Of a stretch of DNA of 64,000 bases, positions 7,456 through 14,519 are shown piece after piece (position 1 is the stretch's first letter; every line of letters starts with the position of its first letter). Below the pieces are notes generated by a model. It saw only the letters and a program-made list of their open reading frames with translations. It was not told the DNA's origin and searched no databases. The translations under genes were made by a program, and so were the position numbers. The stretch spans positions 16,527 through 80,526 of the forward strand of contig JADLAC010000079.1 of assembly GCA_020848435.1 (NCBI GenBank). The letters are read 5' to 3'. This DNA comes from Burkholderiales bacterium (GTDB taxonomy: Bacteria; Pseudomonadota; Gammaproteobacteria; Burkholderiales; WYBJ01).

Positions 7456-9548
7456 CGCACGAGCCGCTATTGATCGAGCTGCTGTGTGAGGAGCTGCCGC
7501 CCAAAGCGCTCCAGCGCCTGAGCGAATCGCTCGGCGCACAGTTGCACGCCGCGCTCTCGGCGGCGGGCTTCATTGCCGAGGGCGCCGCCGCGCATACCAA
7601 TTTCGCCACGCCGCGCCGGCTCGCGGTGCGCTTCCCGGCGGTGCGCGCCGAACAGCAGGCGCGCGAAGTGACCCGCAAGGGACCTTCGGTGCAGGCGGGT
7701 CTCGACGCCGCCGGCCAACCGAGCGGCGCATTGCGCGGGTTCGCGCGCTCCTGCGGCGTGGCGGTCGAAGCGCTCGAACGCATCACCGAGGCCAAGGCGG
7801 AATACTTCGTCTATCGCTCGACCCGGCCGGGCGAAGCGCTCGCTGCCCACTTGCCCGTGCTGCTCGCGGAAGCGCTGAAGAAGCTGCCGATCCCGAAGTT
7901 GATGCGCTGGGGCAGCGGGGAAGCACAGTTCGTGCGCCCCGTACACCAGTTGGTGATGCTCCATGGTAGCCGCATCGTCTTGGGCTCGGTGCTCGGAATA
8001 GAAAGCGGCCGCACCACCCGCGGCCATCGCTTCCAGGGCAAGACGCAGATCGTGCTCGAGCATGCGCTCCAGTACGAGCGCGCGCTGCTCGACGAGGGCA
8101 AGGTGACGGTGAATTTCCAGGAGCGGCGGGAATCGATCGCGCGCCAGTTGCACGCCAAGGCCGGTGAGCTCGATGCGGTCCTGTCCGATCCGGACAGCTT
8201 GCTCGACGAGGTCACGGCCCTGGTCGAGCAGCCCTGCGTCTATGCCGGGGGCTTCGATCGCGCCTTTCTCGCCGTGCCGCAGGAATGCCTGATGCTTACC
8301 ATGCGGCAGAACCAGAAGTACTTCCCGCTGCTCGATCGCTCGGGCAAGCTGCTGCCGGCATTTCTGATCGTGAGTAACATGTGCCTGGACGATCCCGGCG
8401 CGATCATTCATGGCAATGAGCGGGTGGTGCGGCCGCGGCTTGCCGACGCGCGCTTTTTCTTCGAGCAGGACAAGAAGATCGCGCTCGAGCAGCGCCTCGG
8501 CGAGCTCGACCGCATGGTCTATCACAACAAGCTCGGCTCGCAGCGCGAACGCGTGCAGCGACTGCGTACGCTCGCCGCGGACATCGGGGCGAAGCTCGGC
8601 GCCGACGCGCTCGTGGTCGATCGCGCGGCGCTGCTGTGCAAGGCCGATCTCGCCACCGGCATGGTGGGCGAATTCCCGGAATTGCAGGGCATCATGGGGC
8701 GTTATTATGCGATCCACGACGGCGATACGGCCGAAGTGGGCCAAGCCATCGAGCAGCACTACCGGCCGCGATACGCCGCCGACGCGCTGCCCGACGCAGG
8801 CGCGCCGGCCGTGGTGGCACTCGCCGACAAGCTCGACATCCTGGTCGGGATCTACGGCATCGGCCTGGTGCCGAGCGGCGATCGCGATCCGTTCGCCCTG
8901 CGCCGTCATGGCCTCGGCGTGCTGCGCATCCTGGTGGAGTATCGCCAGCACCTCGGGCTGTACGAGTTGCTGGCGGCGGCGCGCGAGGGCTACGGCACCG
9001 CGGTCGCGCTCTCGGACCGGGTGGCTTACGACCTGGTGGACTTCATCCTCGACCGGGCGCTCGGCTATTTCCGCGAGCTCGGCTATGCCGCGGAAGAGAT
9101 CGAGTCGGTGCTCGATCTGTACCGCAACCATGATCTTCCGGCGGACCAGTTGCAGCCCCGGCTGGAGGCCATCAAGCAGTTCCGCACGCTGCCCGAAGCC
9201 GCCAGCCTCATCGAAGCGAACAAGCGCTCGCGCAACATCGTGGCGAAGGAGAAAGTGTCGGACCTGGTGCATGCGCTCGCCCCCGCGCTGCTGCGGGAGC
9301 CCTCCGAGCAGGCGCTGTACGCGGCGATGGCCGAGGTGCGCCCCCTGGTGCAAGCGCACGTGGAGCGCAACGAGTTTTCCGGCGCGCTGCGCGCGCTCGC
9401 GCGCTTGCGCGAGCCGGTGGACCGGTTTTTCACCGAGGTGCGCGTGGTCGTGCCGGACGAGGCGCTGCGAACCAATCGCTTCGCCCTGCTCACGCAGTTG
9501 AACCATCTGCTCAACCAGGTTGCCAACATCTCCAGGCTGCCGGCATGA
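7452..9548 (+). CDS. glyS: Glycyl-tRNA synthetase beta subunit
   Basis: A 698-residue beta subunit that binds tRNA-Gly and, with GlyQ, forms the active enzyme. It begins MTHEPLLIELLCEELPPKAL, the classical GlyS start. It contains TRKGPSV near residue 75 and MRQNQKYFPLLD near residue 280. An HD-like region is at DLATGMVGEFPELQGIMG (about residues 395-412) and the GLVPSGDRDPFALRR block is near residue 475. A C-terminal anticodon-binding domain follows. Length matches the family. Both its ends are coupled: ATGA with glyQ at 7452 and ATGA with gmhB at 9545. Confidence 0.98.
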   Translation: MTHEPLLIELLCEELPPKALQRLSESLGAQLHAALSAAGFIAEGAAAHTNFATPRRLAVRFPAVRAEQQAREVTRKGPSVQAGLDAAGQPSGALRGFARSCGVAVEALERITEAKAEYFVYRSTRPGEALAAHLPVLLAEALKKLPIPKLMRWGSGEAQFVRPVHQLVMLHGSRIVLGSVLGIESGRTTRGHRFQGKTQIVLEHALQYERALLDEGKVTVNFQERRESIARQLHAKAGELDAVLSDPDSLLDEVTALVEQPCVYAGGFDRAFLAVPQECLMLTMRQNQKYFPLLDRSGKLLPAFLIVSNMCLDDPGAIIHGNERVVRPRLADARFFFEQDKKIALEQRLGELDRMVYHNKLGSQRERVQRLRTLAADIGAKLGADALVVDRAALLCKADLATGMVGEFPELQGIMGRYYAIHDGDTAEVGQAIEQHYRPRYAADALPDAGAPAVVALADKLDILVGIYGIGLVPSGDRDPFALRRHGLGVLRILVEYRQHLGLYELLAAAREGYGTAVALSDRVAYDLVDFILDRALGYFRELGYAAEEIESVLDLYRNHDLPADQLQPRLEAIKQFRTLPEAASLIEANKRSRNIVAKEKVSDLVHALAPALLREPSEQALYAAMAEVRPLVQAHVERNEFSGALRALARLREPVDRFFTEVRVVVPDEALRTNRFALLTQLNHLLNQVANISRLPA

Positions 9549-10099
9549 AACTGGTCGTGCTCGATCGCGACGGCGTGATCAACTTCGACAGCGATCGCTT
9601 CATCAAGACGCCCGAGGAATGGCGCGCGATCCCTGGAAGCCTGGAAGCGATCGCCGGCCTGAACCAGCGCGGCCACCGGGTCGTGGTCGCGACCAACCAA
9701 TCGGGGATCGGCCGCGGCTTGCTCGACATGGCGGCCTTCAACGCGATCAACGACAAGATGACGCGCCAGCTCGCCCAGGTGGGCGGACGCATCGATGCCA
9801 TCTTCTTCTGTCCGCATGCGGCCGATGCGCACTGCGAGTGCCGCAAGCCCAAGGCCGGCATGCTACGAGAGATCGGCAGGCGCTTCGGCAGCGACCTGAA
9901 AGATGTTCCAGCCGTGGGTGATTCCCTGCGCGATCTGCAGGCGGCACATGAAGTCGGCGCACGGCCGATCCTCGTGACCACCGGCAAGGGCAAAGTTACC
10001 TTGAAGGAAGGCGGCATGCCGGAGGGTACCGCGGTGTTCGACGACCTCGCGGCTTTCGCCAGAGAGCTCAACGGCTGGGCCACGGAACCGCGACGCTGA
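9545..10099 (+). CDS. gmhB: D-glycero-D-manno-heptose 1,7-bisphosphate 7-phosphatase GmhB
   Basis: HAD-superfamily phosphatase removing the 7-phosphate of heptose bisphosphate in the ADP-heptose pathway for LPS inner core. The 184-residue protein starts MKLVVLDRDGVIN, with nucleophile Asp7 and acid/base Asp9. The GmhB-specific zinc loop is complete: Cys89, His91, Cys97 and Cys99 in FFCPHAADAHCECRKPK. HAD motif II is VATNQSGIGRG and the terminal acidic motif is VGDSLRD. It overlaps glyS by 4 bp. The zinc loop distinguishes it from HisB-N phosphatases; anomeric preference (alpha or beta) cannot be told. Confidence 0.93.
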   Translation: MKLVVLDRDGVINFDSDRFIKTPEEWRAIPGSLEAIAGLNQRGHRVVVATNQSGIGRGLLDMAAFNAINDKMTRQLAQVGGRIDAIFFCPHAADAHCECRKPKAGMLREIGRRFGSDLKDVPAVGDSLRDLQAAHEVGARPILVTTGKGKVTLKEGGMPEGTAVFDDLAAFARELNGWATEPRR

Positions 10100-10102
10100 C
10101 CG

Positions 10103-10867
10103 ATGGCGCGGGTCGAGGTCTGGGTCCGATCGACGTTGTTCTTGCTGTCGGTGCTCACCATCACGCCGCCGTATGCCGTGCTCGCCTGGCTGGTGCTGCC
10201 GCTCCCACACCGCTGGCGCTACCGCATCGTGACCTCGTGGTCGCACATCGTCATCGCCCTGGCGCGCGCGATCTGCGGCATCGGCTACGAGGTGCACGGC
10301 AACCCGATGCCGGCGCAAGGTCCCTACATCGTCCTTGCCAAGCACCAGTCGGCCTGGGAGACGCTCGCGTTCCAGGTGCTGTTTCCACCGCAGGTCTTCG
10401 TCTTGAAGCGCTGGCTGCTGTGGCTGCCGTTCTTCGGTTGGGGCTTGGCGACGCTCTCGCCCATCACCGTCACATCCGGGAACGGAACGCGTACGCTGCG
10501 CAGGCTGCTCGAACAAGGCACACGCCGCTTGGCGCAGGGGTTTTGGATCGTGATATTCCCCGAGGGCAGGCGCGTGCCGCCGGGCCGGCGCGCGGACTTC
10601 CAACCCGGCGGCGCATGGCTCGCGTGCAAGGCGGGGGTGCCGGTCATCCCGGTCGCGCACAATGCGGGCGAGCTCTGGCCGAAAAACGGCTTTCTCAAGT
10701 ATCCGGGCACGGTCACGATACGCATCGGCGATCCCATCGACCCGACGGGGATGAGCGCCGAGACGCTGAACCGCGCGGTCGCCGACTGGATCGAGCGCGA
10801 GATGATGCGTATGCGCGCGCGGCAGCGAACGTCGCGCGACTCGCCGCCATCGGCGAAGCGGTCCTGA
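10103..10867 (+). CDS. plsC: 1-acyl-sn-glycerol-3-phosphate acyltransferase
   Basis: Membrane acyltransferase converting lysophosphatidic acid to phosphatidic acid in phospholipid synthesis. The 254-residue protein has an N-terminal hydrophobic segment (residues 8-35). The catalytic HX4(D/E) motif appears as KHQSAWE with His81 and Glu86, where Glu replaces the usual Asp, as in many proteobacterial PlsC homologues. The glycerophosphate-binding block is FPEGRRVPPG instead of FPEGTR. A third block VIPVAHNAGELWPK follows. It begins 3 bp after gmhB and belongs to the same operon. Acyl-chain specificity unknown. Confidence 0.9.
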   Translation: MARVEVWVRSTLFLLSVLTITPPYAVLAWLVLPLPHRWRYRIVTSWSHIVIALARAICGIGYEVHGNPMPAQGPYIVLAKHQSAWETLAFQVLFPPQVFVLKRWLLWLPFFGWGLATLSPITVTSGNGTRTLRRLLEQGTRRLAQGFWIVIFPEGRRVPPGRRADFQPGGAWLACKAGVPVIPVAHNAGELWPKNGFLKYPGTVTIRIGDPIDPTGMSAETLNRAVADWIEREMMRMRARQRTSRDSPPSAKRS

Positions 10868-10945
10868 ACGTGCGCCAGCGGCCGTTCCTCACCTGCAACC
10901 CGGCTGTTATAGTCGCCCTGGCGATACCATAACGAGGCGTTCCCG

Positions 10946-11110
10946 ATGCATCGCATGCTCGTCACGCTGGTTCTGACCCTGATGGTCTCGGGCTGCGGCC
11001 TCAAGGGCGGACTGTACTTGCCGGAAAGCAAACCCGCGGCCAAGCCGCCGGCGAAAGAACGCCCGGCTTCTTCGAGTCACCTGGAAGCGACCCGTGCGCG
11101 CCGCGCCTGA
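10946..11110 (+). CDS. lptM: LptM-like small lipoprotein (YifL family)
   Basis: A 54-residue lipoprotein. MHRMLVTLVLTLMVSGCGLKG gives a signal peptide ending in lipobox VSGC with Cys17 as lipidation site. GLKGGLYLPESKP directly after the cysteine is the hallmark of the LptM/YifL family, whose E. coli member assists oxidative maturation of the LPS translocon LptD. The tail is a low-complexity Pro/Lys/Ala linker. The gene is often missed because it is short. It lies immediately before lysA, the canonical position of lptM, and overlaps lysA by 17 bp. Function in this organism is inferred from family and context. Confidence 0.85.
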   Translation: MHRMLVTLVLTLMVSGCGLKGGLYLPESKPAAKPPAKERPASSSHLEATRARRA

Positions 11111-12347
11111 TGCCGGCGGCGAGCTGTGCATCGAGCGCGTCGCGCTCAGCGCCATCGCGGAGCGCTTCGGCACGCCGTGTTATGTCTATTCGAAAGCGGC
11201 GATCGTCGATGCCTTCGGCCAATACCGCGCGGCCTTCGGTGAGCACGCCCATCTCGTTCTCTACGCGGTCAAGGCGAACTCCAACCTCGCGATCCTGAAG
11301 CTGCTGGCCGAGCTCGGCAGCGGTTTCGACATCGTCTCCGGCGGCGAGCTCGCCCGCGTGCTGGCAGCGGGCGCGGCGCCTTCGACCATCGTCTTTTCCG
11401 GCGTCGGCAAGTCGAGCGGCGAAATGCGCCAAGCACTGGCGGCCGGAATTCACTGCTTCAATGTCGAGTCGGAGCCCGAGCTCGAACGGCTGTCGCGCGT
11501 CGCTACCGCCGCCGCCGCGACCGCCAACGTGAGCCTGCGCGTGAATCCAGACGTCGATGCACGCACCCACCCCTACATTTCCACGGGCTTGAGGCAAGAC
11601 AAGTTCGGCGTCCCGCACGAGGAAGCGCTCGTGCTCTACCGCAAGGCGCGGCAACTGCCCGGACTGCGCGTGACCGGCATCGGCTGCCACATCGGCTCGC
11701 AGCTCACGGACACGAGCCCGTTCGCCGCCGCGCTCGAACGCGTGCTGTCGCTCGCCGATCAACTCACCGCCGAGGGCTTTCAACTCGAGCATCTCGATCT
11801 CGGCGGGGGGCTCGGCATTCGGTATCAAGCCGAAGAGCGCCCGCCCGCGATCGGCGAGTACGTCCGCACGCTGGTCGCGGGCCTCGGCGCCCGGCGCATG
11901 CGCTTGATGGTCGAGCCCGGCAGGTCGATCGCCGGCAACGCCGGTGTGCTGCTCACTCGCGTCGAGTACGTCAAGACGACAGCCGAGCGCTGTTTCGTGA
12001 TCGTGGACGCGGCGATGAACGACCTCGTTCGCCCTGCGCTCTACGATGCGTGGCACGATGTTCGACCGGTCCGCGTGGAGCCGCGGCGTGCTTCACGCCT
12101 GTGCCAAGTCGTCGGACCCGTGTGCGAGAGCGGCGACTTCCTCGGCCGCGACCGCATGCTCGGCGTCGAAGCGGGCGATCTCCTGGCGGTAATGTCCGCA
12201 GGAGCCTACGGCATGAGCATGAGCTCGAACTACAACTCGCGACCGCGCGCCGCCGAGGTGATGGTGGACGGCGAACGCGTCCATCTCGTGCGCTCGCGCG
12301 AAACCATCGCCGATCTTTTCGCGCGCGAAGCATTCATGGCGCGGTAA
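11094..12347 (+). CDS. lysA: Diaminopimelate decarboxylase
   Basis: PLP-dependent enzyme of fold type III that decarboxylates meso-diaminopimelate to L-lysine, the last step of lysine synthesis. The 417-residue protein carries the PLP lysine Lys60 in YAVKANSN, the phosphate-binding HLDLGGGLGI and EPGRSIAGNAG blocks, the active-site cysteine in CESGDFLG, and the closing GAYGMSMSSNYNSRPRAAEV segment. The first codon is GTG at 11094 inside the end of lptM; MRAAPDAGGELCIERVAL has the expected spacing to the first strand. No other lysine gene is close. It ends the forward housekeeping block. Confidence 0.96.
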   Translation: MRAAPDAGGELCIERVALSAIAERFGTPCYVYSKAAIVDAFGQYRAAFGEHAHLVLYAVKANSNLAILKLLAELGSGFDIVSGGELARVLAAGAAPSTIVFSGVGKSSGEMRQALAAGIHCFNVESEPELERLSRVATAAAATANVSLRVNPDVDARTHPYISTGLRQDKFGVPHEEALVLYRKARQLPGLRVTGIGCHIGSQLTDTSPFAAALERVLSLADQLTAEGFQLEHLDLGGGLGIRYQAEERPPAIGEYVRTLVAGLGARRMRLMVEPGRSIAGNAGVLLTRVEYVKTTAERCFVIVDAAMNDLVRPALYDAWHDVRPVRVEPRRASRLCQVVGPVCESGDFLGRDRMLGVEAGDLLAVMSAGAYGMSMSSNYNSRPRAAEVMVDGERVHLVRSRETIADLFAREAFMAR

Positions 12348-12455
12348 CGAATGGTGCTCGAGGCGATGAGACGATCGAGCGTATCGATGTCGACACGCGC
12401 TCGCATGCGCGCGTGTCGCGCGAATGTCGCGCAGCGCGCGCGGCGCGCAAAAAAC

Positions 12456-12484
12456 TTGACGAGGCTGTTGTATTTTGATCTAAA
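12456..12484 (+). promoter_or_regulatory. Sigma70-like promoter for the Lys/Ala micropeptide
   Basis: TTGACG at 12456-12461 and TCTAAA at 12479-12484 are separated by 17 bases. A second possible hexamer pair, TTGTAT (12468-12473) and TAGAAT (12492-12497), lies just downstream. This stretch is strikingly AT-rich compared with the surroundings. It precedes a leader of roughly 140 bases before the ATG at 12630. The interval 12348-12455 holds nothing recognisable. Confidence 0.5.
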
Positions 12485-12629
12485 TCTGGCATAGAATGCG
12501 CTCACCAAGCATCCATCCTCTCGTCATGAGTGGATACAACGACGAAGCGATGCATGCAAAGTCGAATGGAAAGCTTGGCGGTGCGGGTCACGAGCTCGTA
12601 CTGAACAGCAACCTCGTAAGGAGATGAGA

Positions 12630-12698
12630 ATGGCCAAGAAGCCAGCGAAGAAGGCAGCGAAGAAGCCTGCAAAAAAAGCAGCCAAGAAAAAAGTGTAA
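12630..12698 (+). CDS. 22-residue Lys/Ala-rich basic peptide (histone H1 tail-like)
   Basis: The short frame encodes MAKKPAKKAAKKPA followed by KKAAKKKV, 22 residues made only of Met, Ala, Lys, Pro and Val. An excellent ribosome-binding site, AAGGAG, ends 6 bases before ATG. The unit has its own likely promoter (12456) and a strong terminator (12734), so it appears to be a genuine small gene. AKKPAKKAAKKPAKKA repeats are typical of the C-terminal tails of bacterial histone H1-like nucleoid proteins, and of short stand-alone basic proteins in betaproteobacteria. DNA or RNA binding is inference. Eleven lysines give a charge near +11. The repeated AAG/GCG codons make it likely that the peptide evolves by slippage. 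Confidence 0.6.
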   Translation: MAKKPAKKAAKKPAKKAAKKKV

Positions 12699-12733
12699 AG
12701 AATAGGCGGGAGCTAGCCTCCCGCTAGCAGCAT

Positions 12734-12766
12734 AAGGCGGTGAGCATTCGTGCTCCCGCCTTTTTT
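12734..12766 (+). terminator. Rho-independent terminator after the Lys/Ala peptide
   Basis: AAGGCGGTGAGCA and TGCTCCCGCCTT form a stem around a TTCG tetraloop, with one mismatch or bulge, followed by six T residues. A smaller GCGGGAG/CTCCCGC stem precedes it at about 12706-12724. It also separates this unit from the convergent mgtE. Confidence 0.8.
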
Positions 12767-12869
12767 GCTTTTTGCGCGCCCGGTGCGCGACGCCACGGCG
12801 TCCTTCTGCCTGCGCAGCACCTCGCTTCGCTCTGCAGCCGATACGCCTGGCGCGAACCGCGGCGCGCGC

Positions 12870-14300
12870 TCACACCAGGAATATCGTCGCCAGCCCGAGG
12901 AAGATGAAGAAGCCGCCGCTGTCGGTGATCGCCGTGATCATGACGCTCGATCCCAGCGCGGGATCGCGGCCCAGCTTGTGCATGGTGATCGGGATGGCGA
13001 AGCCCATGATCGCGGCGAGCATGAGGTTGAGCAGCATCGCGCCCATCATGACCGCGCCGAGCTGCCACTTGTGGTAGATGACGAAGGCGAACAGCCCGAC
13101 CACCGCGCCCCACACCAGGCCGTTGAGCACGGCGACCAGGAATTCTTTCGCCAGCAGCTTGCGCGCGTTGCCGCTGGTGATCTGTCCGAGCGCCAGCCCG
13201 CGCACGATCATGGTGATGGTCTGGTTGCCCGAGTTGCCGCCGATGCCCGCGATGATGGGCATCAGTGCCGCCAGCGCCACCAGCTTCTCGATCGCGTGCT
13301 CGAAGGCGCCGATGACGCGCGAGGCGATGAACGCGGTCACCAGGTTGAGCGCGAGCCAGGTCCAGCGGTTGCGCAGGCTGTCCCAGACCGGCGCGAACAA
13401 GTCTTCGTCCTCGCGCAAGCCCCCAGCCGAAAGCATCTCGCTCTCGTTGCGGCTGCGGATGAAGTCGACGACGGCATCGATGGTGACGCGCGCCACCAGC
13501 TTGCCGGCCGCACCCACCACCGGCGCCGAGACCAGATCGTAGCGCTCGAAAGCGAGCGCGGCTTCCTGCGCATCCTGTTCCGGGCGCAGCGAGACGATGC
13601 CTTCGCTCGCCATCAGCGAGCCGACCAGCGCGTCGGGCGCGCTGACCAGCAGGCGATTGACGGCGAGCAGGCCGCGCAGATGTTCCTCGCGATCGATCAC
13701 GAACAGCTGATCGGTGTGGTCGGGCAGTTCGTCGCGGCGGCGCAAGTAACGCAGCACCACTTCCACGGTCACGTCTTCGCGCACGCCGATCATGTCGAAG
13801 TCCATGAGGGCGCCGACCGAATCCTCGGCGTAGGACATCGCCGCGCGGAGCTGCTCGCGCTCCTCGACCGAGAGCGACGCGAAAACATCGTCCATCACCT
13901 CCGGCGGGAGATCCGGTGCGAGATCGGCGATCTCGTCGGCATCGAGCTGCTCGGCCGCGGCCACCAGCTCGTCGGTCTCCATGTGCTCGATCAGCCACTC
14001 GCGCACCGCGTCCGAGACTTCGAGCAGAATCTCGCCGTCGCGCTCTTGCCGCACGAGATCCCAGACCACCTGACGCTCGTCGACAGGCAAGGTCTCCAGC
14101 ACGTACGCCACGTCGGCCGGATGCATCTGGTCGAGCTTGTGCCGCAGCTTCGCCAGCTCGGGACTGTCCGAGAGCTGGGAAGCCGCATCGGCCTCGTCCG
14201 CGTCGCGCGCCTCGATCCGTGCCTCGTATGCTTGCAAGAGCTCGGTGACCTGTTCGAGGTCGTCCTGCAAGCGCGAGCGTCTGTCCTCGACTTCAGCCAT
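12870..14300 (-). CDS. mgtE: Magnesium transporter MgtE
   Basis: A 476-residue Mg2+ channel/transporter of the inner membrane. An N-terminal helical MgtE_N domain (about residues 30-135, with HKLDQMHPADVAYVLETLP) is followed by a pair of CBS domains (about 138-260) and five C-terminal membrane helices. The pore-lining motif GGNSGNQTITMIVRGLALGQI is split across residues 345-370, and the final helix contains FFIFLGLATIFL. The start at 14300 gives MAEVEDRRSRLQDDLEQV; the open frame upstream is arginine-rich and implausible. Cytosolic Mg2+ sensing by the N and CBS domains is known for the family. Convergent with the Lys/Ala peptide gene. Confidence 0.95.
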   Translation of the reverse strand: MAEVEDRRSRLQDDLEQVTELLQAYEARIEARDADEADAASQLSDSPELAKLRHKLDQMHPADVAYVLETLPVDERQVVWDLVRQERDGEILLEVSDAVREWLIEHMETDELVAAAEQLDADEIADLAPDLPPEVMDDVFASLSVEEREQLRAAMSYAEDSVGALMDFDMIGVREDVTVEVVLRYLRRRDELPDHTDQLFVIDREEHLRGLLAVNRLLVSAPDALVGSLMASEGIVSLRPEQDAQEAALAFERYDLVSAPVVGAAGKLVARVTIDAVVDFIRSRNESEMLSAGGLREDEDLFAPVWDSLRNRWTWLALNLVTAFIASRVIGAFEHAIEKLVALAALMPIIAGIGGNSGNQTITMIVRGLALGQITSGNARKLLAKEFLVAVLNGLVWGAVVGLFAFVIYHKWQLGAVMMGAMLLNLMLAAIMGFAIPITMHKLGRDPALGSSVMITAITDSGGFFIFLGLATIFLV

Positions 14301-14484
14301 GGGTGCGTGCGGCGCTCCGCGCCGGCGGCGGTGGATCGATGCGAAGCGCGTGGCTCGCGCAAGCGAATGCGAGCACACGTGAGCGCTGGGATTGCGGCGT
14401 GACGCCGGCCCGGGAGTGCGATGGAAGCGCCGCCGCTGTCGGCGGATTCTAGGAGCCCGTAGCGGGACGGGCAATCATTATTCT

Positions 14485-14514
14485 GGATCGACGGTTAGGA
14501 CGCTGCGTCGATCC
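14485..14514 (-). terminator. Hairpin downstream of the FecR-domain gene
   Basis: GGATCGACG (14485-14493) and CGTCGATCC (14506-14514) form a perfect 9-bp stem 5 bases beyond the stop of the minus-strand gene at 14520. No clear T tract follows, so it may stabilise the 3' end or act as a weak terminator. A second small stem, GCCCGT/ACGGGC, lies at about 14455-14472. Confidence 0.4.
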
Positions 14515-14519
14515 GGCGA

